Shown here one piece after another: positions 47,278 through 55,493 of a stretch of 64,000 nucleotides of DNA (positions are counted from its first letter, which is position 1; every line of letters starts with the position of its first letter). Under the pieces are notes generated by a model. That model worked only from the letters and a program-made list of their open reading frames with translations, was not told the origin of the DNA and did no database searches. A program made the translations under genes and the position numbers. The DNA comes from Streptomyces cyaneus (lineage in GTDB: Bacteria > Actinomycetota > Actinomycetes > Streptomycetales > Streptomycetaceae): the NCBI RefSeq assembly GCF_004028635.1, contig NZ_RQJW01000003.1, positions 682,001-746,000 on the forward strand, read 5' to 3'.

Positions 47278-48489
47278 CTACTCGGTCACCTTCAGCAGCT
47301 TGTTGGGCGTTCCGCTGCTCGGGTTGGTGATCTTGTCGCCGGTTGCCCCGCCGGTGAGCGCGGTGGCGACGTCGGCGGGAGCGGCGTCCGGGTGACCGGC
47401 CAGGTAGACGGCGGCGGCTCCCGTGACGTGGGGGGCGGCCATGGAGGTGCCGGAGATCGTCTTGGTCCCCTGGTCGCTGTCGTTCCAGTCGGAGGTGATG
47501 TCCGAGCCCGGCGCGTACAGGTCCACGATCGAGCCGAAGTTGGAGAAGTCCGACTGGGCGTCGTCCTTGGTGCTGGACGCGACCGTGATGGCCTCGGGGA
47601 CCCGGGCCGGTGAATTCTGCCCCGCGTCCGCCGACTCGTTGCCGGCGGCGACCGCGAAGGTGACGCCGGAGGCGATGGCCTTCTTGACCGCCTCGTCGAG
47701 TGCGGGGTCCGCGCCGCCGCCGAGGCTCATGTTGGCAACCGAGGGGCCCTGGTGGTTCTGGGTCACCCAGTCGATGCCGGCAACGACCTGCTCGGTGGTG
47801 CCCGAGCCGTTGTCGTCGAGCACGCGAACCGCGACGATCTTGGCCTTCTTGGCCACACCATGGGAGGCACCGGCGATGGTTCCCGCCACATGGGTGCCGT
47901 GGCCGTTGCCGTCGTCGGCCGTGTCGTCGTTGTCGACGGCGTCGAAGCCGGAGGCGGCGCGGCCCTCGAAGTCCTTGTGGCTGATGCGTACGCCGGTGTC
48001 GATGACGTACGCGGTCACTCCTTCCCCGGCCTTGTCCGGGTAGGTGTACTTGCCGTCGGCGGCCGTGTCCTTCTGGTCTATGCGGTCCAGGCCCCAGGAC
48101 GGTGGGTTGTCCTGGGTGGCACTGATGTGGAACTTCTTGTTCTGGACCACCTTGGACACCGCGGGGTCGGCCGCGAGGCGCTTGGCCTCCGTCTCGGTCA
48201 GACTGCCGGCGGAGAAGCCGTTGACCGCCGAGCCGTAGGTCCGGCTGATCTTGCCACCGTACTCGGCGGCCAGATCCCGCTTCTCGGCCTTGGACGCCTT
48301 CTGGTCCAGAAGGACGATGTAGCTGCCGGCCACGGTTCCTTCGGCATTCAGACCGTAGACCGTGCCCTCCGCGGGCTGTCCCGCCTGAGCGATGGGGGAC
48401 ACGTAAAGGCCGGTGCCGACGACGGTTGCGACGGCCGCGATCGCGGTGACGATCTTGGCCTTGCCTGAGCGTTTGTGATGCGCCGTCAA
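47278..48489 (-). CDS. Secreted subtilisin-like serine protease (S8 family) with I9 propeptide
   Basis: 403 residues from a TTG start, chosen because AGGAGA lies about seven bases upstream and it places the signal peptide at the N-terminus; the frame is open for 60 more codons without a site. Layout: signal peptide (KIVTAIAAVATVVGTGLYVS), I9 inhibitor propeptide (about 55-120, GSYIVLLDQKASKAEKRDLA), then the peptidase with the catalytic triad in VIDTGVRISHKDF (Asp), GNGHGTHVAGTIAG (His) and SGTSMAAPHVTGAA (Ser). The mature enzyme would be a general extracellular protease. It is co-directional with the PKS, but separated from it by about 210 bases without coupling. Confidence 0.9.
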   Translation of the reverse strand: MTAHHKRSGKAKIVTAIAAVATVVGTGLYVSPIAQAGQPAEGTVYGLNAEGTVAGSYIVLLDQKASKAEKRDLAAEYGGKISRTYGSAVNGFSAGSLTETEAKRLAADPAVSKVVQNKKFHISATQDNPPSWGLDRIDQKDTAADGKYTYPDKAGEGVTAYVIDTGVRISHKDFEGRAASGFDAVDNDDTADDGNGHGTHVAGTIAGASHGVAKKAKIVAVRVLDDNGSGTTEQVVAGIDWVTQNHQGPSVANMSLGGGADPALDEAVKKAIASGVTFAVAAGNESADAGQNSPARVPEAITVASSTKDDAQSDFSNFGSIVDLYAPGSDITSDWNDSDQGTKTISGTSMAAPHVTGAAAVYLAGHPDAAPADVATALTGGATGDKITNPSSGTPNKLLKVTE

Positions 48490-48912
48490 GAGGGGTCTCC
48501 TCGTGAAGTGGGGGGATTTACGTTCGAACGCAGCGCTGCGCGTGCTGAGGAGAGTGCCGACTTGTCGCGAGCAGATCAATCTCTCGATGCGACCCCGACG
48601 CCCGGCGAGTGGCCGACCTCCACGGGATTCACGCACATTCGAAGCAACCCGAGCGCAAATGTGCAGCACTGAACGCTGGTTGAATCACCAAGGAACAGTC
48701 CAGGATTATCTGTGCCGATTTCTTCACCGTCTGCGCACGTTCGGTGGGGTTGAGCGTCACCTTGCACGGTGCGCGCAGTGTCGCGGGCAAGAGCAGAGGC
48801 GGCATGGTTGTCGCACGCACAGACGGTCGCCGAACTATGTTGCCCCCCAACATGTGCGCCTGACCTGCGGGTATTCAGCAGCCGCGTGGACGCGGATCCA
48901 CAACAGCACGCC
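48490..48912. other. Intergenic stretch with the protease promoter region
   Basis: About 420 bases. The part next to the protease must hold its promoter; a CGTTCGAACG palindrome is visible near 48520. The rest, up to the end of the truncated oxidoreductase, shows no gene I can support. Confidence 0.35.
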
Positions 48913-49590
48913 CTACAGCTGCGGAAGCACTTCACCGGCGATGAGTTCCAGGTGGTCGAGGTCGTGAAAGTCGATCAGTCGCAGATGGATACGGCTTGCG
49001 CCGATCGCGGCGAACTCGCCGAGCCGCTCCACGAGCTGGGCCGGTGATCCGACCACCGGATCCTCCGGCGGCAGCGCGCTCTTGACATGCAGCGGGGCGG
49101 CCCGCCGTTGCGCCTCCGCGTCGGTACGGCCGAGGGCGACCACGACCCCGGCCGAGAGCAGCAGCGGTGGCTCACCGGCGCCGACCCGCCCGGTCCGGTC
49201 GCACGCCTCGGCAACCCGCTGGTACGCCCGGGCAGTCTCCGCCACCGACTTGAACGGCATGTTGAATTCGTCGGCGTACCGAGCGGCCAGCTCCGGGGTG
49301 CGCTTGGGGCCGCGGCCCCCGACGATGATCGGCGGCGCCGGCAGCTGCACGGGCTTCGGCAGGGCAGGGGCGTCGACCAGTTGGTAGTGGTCGCCGCGAT
49401 AGCTGAAGCTCTCGCCGACCGGTGTCCGCCACAGGCCGGTGATCACCGCCAGCTGTTCCTCCAGCCGATCGAAGCGCTCCGGGGCGGGCGGGAACGGGAT
49501 GCCGTACGAGGTGTGTTCCCGTTCGTACCATCCCGCGCCGAGGCCCAGCTCGACCCGCCCCCCGCTCATCCGGTCGACCTGCGCACACAA
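48913..49590 (-). pseudogene. 5'-truncated LLM-class F420-dependent oxidoreductase
   Basis: The 225 codons match the C-terminal two thirds of luciferase-like F420-dependent enzymes: VDRMSGGRVELGLGAGWYER, ERFDRLEEQLAVITGLW, PPIIVGGRGPKRTPELAARY, GSPAQLVERLGEFAAIGASR and IHLRLIDFHDLDHLE. The family is about 300 residues long. Here homology begins within the second conserved block and an in-frame stop lies just upstream, so the F420/substrate-binding N-terminus is missing. The sequence beyond the break (49596-49823) shows no matching fragment. It is probably inactive. Confidence 0.75.
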
Positions 49591-49823
49591 CCCCGCACCC
49601 TAAAACGACTTGCACACAACCAAGTTGAACAGGATCAGTGCTCAGCTGGCCTGGCCCGCCGCCCGTAACGGACATCCTGTGCCGACTCGCGCGTCGAGGT
49701 CGGCCCGGAGGGCGGCAAGCGGGAGAGTGTGCGAATCTCCGCAGCCATGCATGGCGCGGGCGGCCCCGCATCCGGTCGTCGCCGGGCGCCTCGTCTCGCC
49801 ATGCAGTGCCTGGCCGGGAAGGT

Positions 49824-50651
49824 TCAGCTGGGTTGTGTCGTCGCCGGCGCGGCGGTGCGGGTTGGGCGGAGGAAGAGTGTGAGGACCGGTGCGAGGTAGA
49901 GCGCCCAGAACGCGGCTTGTAGAACGCTGGGGTTCGGCTGGAAGTTGAAGATGCCCTTGAGGAGGGTCCCGTACCAGCTGTCCGGGGGGATCGTCGCGCT
50001 GATGTCGAACAGGCGGTTGTCCAGGCCGGGCAGGATGCTCGCCTCCTGCAGGTCGTGGATGCCGTAGGCGAGTACTCCTGCCGCGACCACGACGAGGAGG
50101 GCGCCGGTCCAGGTGAAGAACTTCGCGAGGTTGATCCGCAGGGCGCCGCGGTAGAACAGCCAGCCGAGGATGACGGCGGTGAGCAGTCCGAGGAGGGCGC
50201 CGACGAGTGGGCGGGCTCCGTCGTTGGTGGCCTGGACGGCGGACCAGACGAAGAGGGCGGTCTCCAAGCCTTCGCGGCCGACGGCGAGGAAGGCGGTCGC
50301 TACCAGGGCGCCGGTGCCGATGGCCAGGGCCTGGTCCAGCTTTCCGTGCAATTCGGCCTTCAGGTGCCGGGCGGTGCTGCGCATCCAGAAGACCATCCAG
50401 GTCACCAGGGCGACGGCAACGATGGACAGAGTGCCGCCCAGCATCTCCTGAGCCTCGAAGGTCAGTTGGGTGGAGCCGAACTGCAGCACCGCACCCACGC
50501 TCAGGCTGAGGGCGACCGCGATGCCCACGCCGAGCCAGATCGGCGGCAGCTTGCTCCGGTTGCCGGTCTTGACCAGGTAGGCGACGAGGATGCAGACGAC
50601 GAGGCTGGCCTCAAGGCCCTCACGCAGGCCGATGAGGTAGTTGGCGAACAC
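49824..50651 (-). CDS. FTR1/EfeU-family high-affinity iron permease
   Basis: 275 residues with seven predicted helices. Both REGLE iron-binding motifs are present: LIGLREGLEASLVV at the N-terminus and AVGREGLETALFVW in the fourth helix, the hallmark of Ftr1/EfeU, which moves ferric iron across the membrane. GTG 50651 follows AAGGAG by six bases; the frame upstream is open but overlaps the preceding gene. It is last in a three-gene operon behind a P19-like lipoprotein and a membrane protein, under an iron box. No efeB peroxidase is in the window, and the neighbouring efeO is broken. Confidence 0.88.
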   Translation of the reverse strand: MFANYLIGLREGLEASLVVCILVAYLVKTGNRSKLPPIWLGVGIAVALSLSVGAVLQFGSTQLTFEAQEMLGGTLSIVAVALVTWMVFWMRSTARHLKAELHGKLDQALAIGTGALVATAFLAVGREGLETALFVWSAVQATNDGARPLVGALLGLLTAVILGWLFYRGALRINLAKFFTWTGALLVVVAAGVLAYGIHDLQEASILPGLDNRLFDISATIPPDSWYGTLLKGIFNFQPNPSVLQAAFWALYLAPVLTLFLRPTRTAAPATTQPS

Positions 50652-50674
50652 ACGGTCTCCTTGTTGCGGCGGGC

Positions 50675-51301
50675 TCAGGAATGGCTGTTGATGAATCCGA
50701 TGAGGCTGGCGCCCCACCAGCCGAGCTGGCTGACAGTGGCGGCGGCACCCGCTTGGAGGAGGAGGCTGCGAGGCACCGGCTGGTCCCGGTACCGGTCGAG
50801 GCACTGGCCGAGTCGGTGTGCGTACAGGCCGTTGAGGGTGATGGCCAGGACGAGTCCGAGCTTTATCCGGGTCAGCGTCGAGGACAGGTCCGGGTGGAGG
50901 AACAAACCGGTGGCCACCAGGCCGGCCAGCCCGAGCCAGATCGGGACCTGGAGCGTGCAGGCCGTGTTCAGGATGTCTGCCAGGCGGCGGCATCTCAGCA
51001 GCCACAGGAGCGCAAACCAGTCCACGGCGAGTACGGCGCCCAGTCCGACGACGAGGGCCGCGACATGCAGAAAGCGGGCTACGGTCTGCAACATCGGATC
51101 GGCGTGGACGTGACCGGACATCCAGCAGACGGCGGCCAGGGCGGCGCAGCTCAGTAGCCCCGCCGCGACGAGAACCCCCAGTGGCGTGTGTGCGGCCTCG
51201 GCGCGCTCCGGGGCTTGCTTGCCGGCGGCCGCCGATGGCTCCGGCTCCCCGGTCTGCGGGGAGATCGCAGCGGCCATGGGTCTGTCGGAGATCACGGTCA
51301 C
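50675..51301 (-). CDS. Integral membrane protein of the iron-uptake operon
   Basis: 208 residues. After a polar N-terminus (about 1-40) I count five hydrophobic helices, with histidines in HVHADPMLQTVARFLHVAAL and FLHPDLSSTLTRIKLGLVLA, GLYAHRLGQ and a C-terminal GWWGASLIGFINSHS. The scattered His residues in and next to helices resemble b-type haem or metal-binding membrane proteins. I do not recognise a named family. It starts two bases after the stop of the P19-like gene and ends 23 bases before the efeU start, so it is part of that operon and likely helps in iron or electron transfer across the membrane. Annotation beyond this is inference. Confidence 0.7.
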   Translation of the reverse strand: MTVISDRPMAAAISPQTGEPEPSAAAGKQAPERAEAAHTPLGVLVAAGLLSCAALAAVCWMSGHVHADPMLQTVARFLHVAALVVGLGAVLAVDWFALLWLLRCRRLADILNTACTLQVPIWLGLAGLVATGLFLHPDLSSTLTRIKLGLVLAITLNGLYAHRLGQCLDRYRDQPVPRSLLLQAGAAATVSQLGWWGASLIGFINSHS

Positions 51302-51303
51302 GG

Positions 51304-51906
51304 TCAGCTCTCGGGCTTCAGTTCGACGCCTGCGAACGTGGCGGTGACGGTCTCGCTCAGCGCGGGCTTCTCGCCGCTGGCGCCGTGCCGCAGGAAGGTC
51401 GGCGGCTGCAGCGTGGCGCGCAGGGTGTACGTGCCGGCCGTGGGGATGGAGAAGTTGTTGGCGTAGTGGAAGAACTCGGCGTGGTAGAAGTTCAGGTCCT
51501 GGGCCTGGACGACCTTGCCCTTGGCGTCGACGACTTCGAGCTTGATCGGAACGTTCGGCACGATGCGGCCGGTTTCGGCCTCCATCGGAATGATCTCGAT
51601 GTGGTGGGTCTCGTTCCTGGCGGGCTCACGGTTGACCAGCGTCCCGTGGGCGCCGTGCTCGGCCTGGAACCACGGCTCGGCAGCTTCGACGATGTAGCCG
51701 ATGCGGTACTCCCCGGCCTTGGTCTCCCCGCCCCGGGCAGCGATCTCCGCTTCGAGCACGGTGTGCTGGTGCGCCACACCGGCCGGAGCGGTCTCCTTCG
51801 CCTGAGCCTTGGCGGGCGCCTTGTCGGCATCGGCGCCACCGCAGGCCGTCAGAGCCAGAGCGAGCGGGGCGGCCAGAAGGAGCGAGGGCAGCGGGGACTT
51901 GGACAT
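51304..51906 (-). CDS. P19/Tp34-family periplasmic-type iron-binding lipoprotein
   Basis: 200 residues with a lipoprotein signal ending LALTACGG, Cys22 lipidated. The body matches the P19 iron-transport family (PF10634 type): THHIEIIPMEAETGRIVPNV, an immunoglobulin-like strand set, LNFYHAEFFHYANNFSIPTA and PTFLRHG. In P19 the metal site uses Glu, Met and His residues of this kind, and HIEIIPME and YHAEFFHYANN supply the candidates. It is first in an operon with a membrane protein and the EfeU permease, giving a P19-FTR1 ferric/ferrous uptake system. An iron box 24 bases upstream of the ATG predicts repression by a DmdR/IdeR-type regulator when iron is plentiful. Confidence 0.87.
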   Translation of the reverse strand: MSKSPLPSLLLAAPLALALTACGGADADKAPAKAQAKETAPAGVAHQHTVLEAEIAARGGETKAGEYRIGYIVEAAEPWFQAEHGAHGTLVNREPARNETHHIEIIPMEAETGRIVPNVPIKLEVVDAKGKVVQAQDLNFYHAEFFHYANNFSIPTAGTYTLRATLQPPTFLRHGASGEKPALSETVTATFAGVELKPES

Positions 51907-51929
51907 GGCCGAATTCCTTCGGTCGTAGG

Positions 51930-51948
51930 TAAGGTGAGGCGAACCTAA
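51930..51948 (-). promoter_or_regulatory. DmdR/IdeR-type iron box
   Basis: On the minus strand the site reads TTAGGTTCGCCTCACCTTA, matching the actinobacterial consensus TTAGGTTAGGCTCACCTAA at 16 of 19 positions. It lies just upstream of the P19-like gene, where a DtxR-family repressor would block transcription when iron-loaded. Confidence 0.85.
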
Positions 51949-52110
51949 GTATTGGCTGTGTGCCCGTCAAGCCATCTCGCAATGCAGGCATCTGTGGCCA
52001 TACCGGGCGCGCCGTGGGGGATTTTCTTACGGCGCAGGGCAGTTGAGGGGGGTGTCACTCGCGGTTCGATCCGGGCGTGCGGCGGTGTGAGGTTCAACAT
52101 CTGGACAGTC

Positions 52111-52129
52111 GATGAGACGCCTCACCTAA
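52111..52129 (+). promoter_or_regulatory. Possible degenerate iron box in front of the broken efeO
   Basis: The right half (GCCTCACCTAA) fits the iron-box consensus perfectly while the left half does not. It sits about 45 bases before the efeO remnant on the opposite strand from the P19 operon, so the intergenic region once may have served two iron-regulated promoters. Confidence 0.4.
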
Positions 52130-52172
52130 ACTGCGCGCCGCCCCCTCCCCGCATCTCCCCCAGAAGCCTGTC

Positions 52173-52442
52173 GTGACCTCTGCCCTGCCCCGCCCCGCCC
52201 CGCCCACCTGACCCTGCTCGCCGTCGCCCCCCTCGCCTTCCTGACCGCCTGCACCCAAAGCGGCGGCGGCACCGGACCGTCGGGGTCAATCACGGTCCGG
52301 GCGGCCGACGACGCCTGCAAGTTCTCCCAGAGCCATGACGGTGAAGGTCACCCAGGCTGGCGCATACACCACAGCCTGCAAGCCGGGCATGGTCGGCGAC
52401 GGCATCCGCGGCGAGTTCACCGTGACGGACAAGAAGGGATGA
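52173..52442 (+). pseudogene. Broken efeO-like iron-uptake lipoprotein (cupredoxin part only)
   Basis: The fragments, in two frames, read HLTLLAVAPLAFLTACTQSG (a lipobox signal peptide), GPSGSITVRAADDACKFSQ, and then QAGAYTTACKPGMVGDGIRG plus EFTVTDKKG before a stop. These are the beginning and end of the cupredoxin domain of EfeO/EfeM. The start region is frameshifted, about 50 residues between the two halves are missing, and the M75 peptidase-like domain is absent. With the divergent P19-EfeU operon this suggests that an EfeUO-type arrangement has decayed. Confidence 0.75.
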
Positions 52443-52629
52443 CCGCAAGGACCGCGAGCGCCACCCAGGCGAACCTCCTCGGTCACACCGCGGCCACGTA
52501 TGCCGGGCAAGCCCATAGGCGGTCAAGGCGAGCTCACCGGTCAGGGGCGGCACGCAGGCCGCCGTATTCCTTGATCACGCCTCAGTGCGAGGTTGGAAAG
52601 GGCTCACTCATTGATTTCAGAGATTGATT
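52443..52629. other. Short intergenic stretch without recognised features
   Basis: About 190 bases between the broken efeO and the end of the VWA gene. I see no gene. A short repeat GATTTCAGAGATTGATTTCAG near 52611-52633, read as two copies of GATTTCAGA, is the only structure. Confidence 0.3.
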
Positions 52630-53688
52630 TCAGAGCATGATGAGCAGACGTGTATTCGGCTTGAGCTTCCTGTTCACCGAACGACTCTGTACGTATACCT
52701 CCAGCTTGGGGTTGTTCCCCGCTTTCACGGAGACGGTCCCCTGGACGTCCGTACCGAAAAGAAGGCTGCGTGCCGCGTCGCCCGTATAGGCTCGGTCGGT
52801 GTCCTTTTCGACCACGATAACTTCCTTGTTCTGCTGAACCTGAGCCCGGGCGCCCAGCTGGTAGTAACACGAACCACGTTCGTACGTCACGCCAGGATGC
52901 GAGTTGACGAAGGGACGAATCTCGACCTCCTTGTCGACTTTCAGGAGCCGGTACTTGTCGGCCGGAATCGGTTCGAGATTCGCCCGCACCTCGTCAACCG
53001 ATATGTCCTGACCGACGGCGAACAGGTTCTTCGTGCCGCGCACCCCCTGCTCGCGCCCGCGCAGGAAGCTGGTGGCGGCAGCGCGCACGGTGCCGATCGC
53101 CTCCTCGACACCCTTCTGGGAATCGGCATCCCAGATGGCGATGTTCCCGGCCGGGAAGCCGTAGTTCTGGGCGGTCCGCTTGGCCAGGGAGTTCGGAACG
53201 AGGATCGCGGAAGTCCAATGACCCGGCAGCCCGCCCATCTTCGCCGTGATCCTGTCGAGCCAGGGGCCGAGGATGGCCATGTCGCCGTCGTGCCGCCTGT
53301 CGCCGCCGGAGGCGTTCTCCTCGCCGTCCGTCACAACGATCTGGAGGAAGCTGTGCTCGCCGTATTCCTCCCAGATATGGCCCAGGTCGTCCAGGGACTT
53401 CAGAGAAGCCTCGATGAGGGCCGTGGCGCCATTGTTGACCTGGTACAGCCCGCGCATGGACGGCAGATGCTTCACATCCATGTCCCAGACCAGATTCTCC
53501 ACCCTGTGGTCAAAGGAATAGAGGCTGATCCGCGTCTCGTGGCCGAGGCTGTCCGACTCGGCCTTCAACCCTGCCACGAACTCGTCCACAACTCGAATGA
53601 GTTGGCTCTGGTGCGGACGCATTGAACCCGAACAGTCCACCACCAGCGCGACGTGATTCACCTTGTGCTGGATCTTGTTTGCGGGCAT
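52630..53688 (-). CDS. VWA (von Willebrand factor A) domain protein
   Basis: 352 residues from the ATG preceded by GGGGGAG about eight bases away. The VWA domain covers about 10-210 with a full metal-ion-dependent adhesion site: DCSGS at 18-22, the threonine in NNGATALIEASLKSLD and the aspartate in LQIVVTDGEENASGG. The C-terminal part (about 215-350) holds FAVGQDISVDEVRANLEPIP and a small beta-rich domain ending VYVQSRSVNRKLKPNTRLLI, with no membrane helix. Such stand-alone VWA proteins bind partners in a metal-dependent way, often in stress or defence loci. The only nearby genes are remnants, so no partner can be named. Confidence 0.8.
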   Translation of the reverse strand: MPANKIQHKVNHVALVVDCSGSMRPHQSQLIRVVDEFVAGLKAESDSLGHETRISLYSFDHRVENLVWDMDVKHLPSMRGLYQVNNGATALIEASLKSLDDLGHIWEEYGEHSFLQIVVTDGEENASGGDRRHDGDMAILGPWLDRITAKMGGLPGHWTSAILVPNSLAKRTAQNYGFPAGNIAIWDADSQKGVEEAIGTVRAAATSFLRGREQGVRGTKNLFAVGQDISVDEVRANLEPIPADKYRLLKVDKEVEIRPFVNSHPGVTYERGSCYYQLGARAQVQQNKEVIVVEKDTDRAYTGDAARSLLFGTDVQGTVSVKAGNNPKLEVYVQSRSVNRKLKPNTRLLIML

Positions 53689-53869
53689 GTTTGTGCTCCC
53701 CCTTCGAGGCTCCCCGAGTGATGTCTCCACTCTATGGGGAGGCACTGACAACGGCCTTTGACGCTCAATCACCTGCCTGCAGCCAGCGCTGTGTCCGGCA
53801 CCCAGGAGACGCTCGGCGATCGCCCATCGCAGCGCACTGGAAGCGGACCGTCGTGCTGCTTCCAAGCAA

Positions 53870-54135
53870 TCTGCGGGATCGTTGAGCGGCTGGTGCCGGA
53901 GGAGTTGTGGGAGCTGTTCCAGCGTGTGGCGCCGGAGGCGCCCACGCGGCCCTCGGGGCGGTCGCCGGCGCAGGCACGGTGACCGTGAGGTTCTGGCTGC
54001 GATCGTGTTCGTTGCGACGTCCGGCTGTACCTGGCAGCAGCTGCCTGCTGCATCGTTCGGTCCTCCATGACAGCCAGGCCCTGATCCCGCTCGTGAAGGG
54101 CATATCGACGGTCCGGTCCCGCCGGGGCACCGCAG
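53870..54135 (+). pseudogene. Remnant of an IS5-family transposase
   Basis: Three pieces in different frames match IS5-type transposases: IVERLVPEELWELFQRVAPE (N-terminal helix), then GDREVLAAIVFVATSGCTWQ plus QLPAASFGPP, then DSQALIPLVKGISTVRSRRG from further along the protein. The middle and the catalytic DDE residues are missing and at least two frameshifts are present. No inverted repeats were found. It is an old, inactive insertion. Confidence 0.75.
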
Positions 54136-54186
54136 TCCGGTGGCGTGGTCGCTCTGCTCGGCGGCGGTCACCCAGGGCATGCCGCA

Positions 54187-54335
54187 AACTGATCCGCAAT
54201 CCATTGGTCGGCGAGCTGGAACTGCACCACGCGCCCATGGAACTGCTCACCGACCCAGCCCAGGTGGTCTACGCGTACACCGCAGAACGGGTTCACCGTC
54301 CGCCGACGTTTGCGGCCCGGCCCGCGCCGGGTCGA
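54187..54335 (+). pseudogene. C-terminal fragment of an MmyB-type XRE regulator
   Basis: NPLVGELELHHAPMELLTDP and AQVVYAYTAER match the end of the MmyB ligand-binding domain (typically HPLVGDLDLxxE...YTAEPGSPS). Immediately after, GSPSAD continues in another frame. The rest of the gene is absent. The fragment fuses onto the IS5 remnant and leads into the frame of the APH-type gene. Confidence 0.65.
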
Positions 54336-54356
54336 TCTGGCGATAGCGTGATCCTC

Positions 54357-55157
54357 ATGACGGCTGAAGACGAGGCCCTGGTCGGCGGGATGGTGAACGC
54401 GGGGGCCGTCTTCCGCCGGGGGGAGTTGGTGGAGCGACCGGCACCGCGCAACGCGCGCGCCCTGCACGCCTATCTCCTTGCGCTGAAGGAGCACGGCTTC
54501 GACGCGGCGCCGGCCCCTGTCGGTCTCACCGCGGATGGCCGTGAGCAGTTGACATTCATCCCTGGCGACGTGGCTCTGCCGCCGTTCCCGGACTGGGCGA
54601 TGACGAGCTCTGCCCTCGAATCGGTGGGGAGCCTGCTGCGGCGTCTGCATGAGACCAGCGCGGCCGTCGCGGTCGACACCCGTGCCGAGTGGCCCCCGGA
54701 CCTTGCCGACCCGGAGGGGGGAACGATGTTGTGCCACAACGATGTGTGCCCGGAAAATGTCGTCTTCCGCGACGGTCGTGCCGCGGCCCTGATCGATTTC
54801 GACTTGGCGGCCCCGGGCCGTGCCCTCTGGGACATCGCCATGACCGCCCGCTATTGGGTGCCCATGCTCGATCCCGGGTCCGCGGCCGCTCTCCATCCCC
54901 CCGGGCTGGATGCGGCCGCACGGCTGCGGATCCTTGCCGACAGCTACGGCCTCTCAGCGGGGGACCGCGCCGAGTTGCCCGGCGTCATCGAGCAGGCCAC
55001 GGAGGTCTGCCGGGCCTTCGTCGCCCGCCGCGTGGCCGGCGGAAACCCCGTCTATCTCCAGGCGTTGGCCGAGCGTGGTGGATGGGAACGCTGGGACCGA
55101 ATGCAGACCTGGCTGGTGGACCACCGCAAGACGTTCACGGCTGCCCTGCTGAACTGA
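54357..55157 (+). CDS. Aminoglycoside phosphotransferase (APH)-fold kinase
   Basis: 266 residues. The kinase core is recognised by the catalytic loop LCHNDVCPENVVF (HxDxxxxN) near 124-136 and the metal-binding IDFDLAAPGRALWDIAMTAR near 144-163. The N-lobe is short (RRGELVERPAPRNARALHAY). APH/choline-kinase-like enzymes phosphorylate small molecules: antibiotics, sugars or homoserine. The frame is open upstream through the MmyB remnant, and no ribosome-binding site is evident before ATG 54357, so an in-frame GTG nine bases earlier is possible. Function on an antibiotic is not supported beyond the fold. Confidence 0.78.
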   Translation: MTAEDEALVGGMVNAGAVFRRGELVERPAPRNARALHAYLLALKEHGFDAAPAPVGLTADGREQLTFIPGDVALPPFPDWAMTSSALESVGSLLRRLHETSAAVAVDTRAEWPPDLADPEGGTMLCHNDVCPENVVFRDGRAAALIDFDLAAPGRALWDIAMTARYWVPMLDPGSAAALHPPGLDAAARLRILADSYGLSAGDRAELPGVIEQATEVCRAFVARRVAGGNPVYLQALAERGGWERWDRMQTWLVDHRKTFTAALLN

Positions 55158-55493
55158 CCGGCCCGGAGGTTCGAGGGACAAACTCACCGGGCGTTCTTGG
55201 TGCCGCGTTCGTCCTCGGTGGCCTGGAACCGGTACGAGTCGGTTCCGGTCTGGATCAGCGTGCGACAACGCTGGGAGCACGTCCGGCGCTGTGGCCTGCT
55301 GCGTCCTTCGGGCAGGATCCGAACAGACTGCGCAGGGCGGTGTTTCCGGGAACGCATCTTGGACTGGGGCAAGGGCATCAGCCCTCGCTCCAGTCGTGCT
55401 GGGTGAAGCTGCGGGTCCGCGCCTGGCGTGACGGAGAGCGGCCGCGTCACAGACGTTGAGCCAGAGCCTTTGGAGTGGACAAAGCCAATGGGG
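55158..55493. other. Intergenic stretch with no supported gene
   Basis: 336 bases between the APH-type gene and the end of the DUF6000 gene. One short + strand frame (55197-55406) reads GAACCGG-type low-complexity codons without a recognisable motif or ribosome-binding site. I see no terminator of note. Confidence 0.3.

Noticed and set aside
47278..48489. Subtilisin-like protease as a maturation enzyme of the halogenase-PKS or of a peptide product
   Set aside because: It has a standard I9 propeptide and full triad of secreted housekeeping proteases, and I find no precursor peptide nearby.
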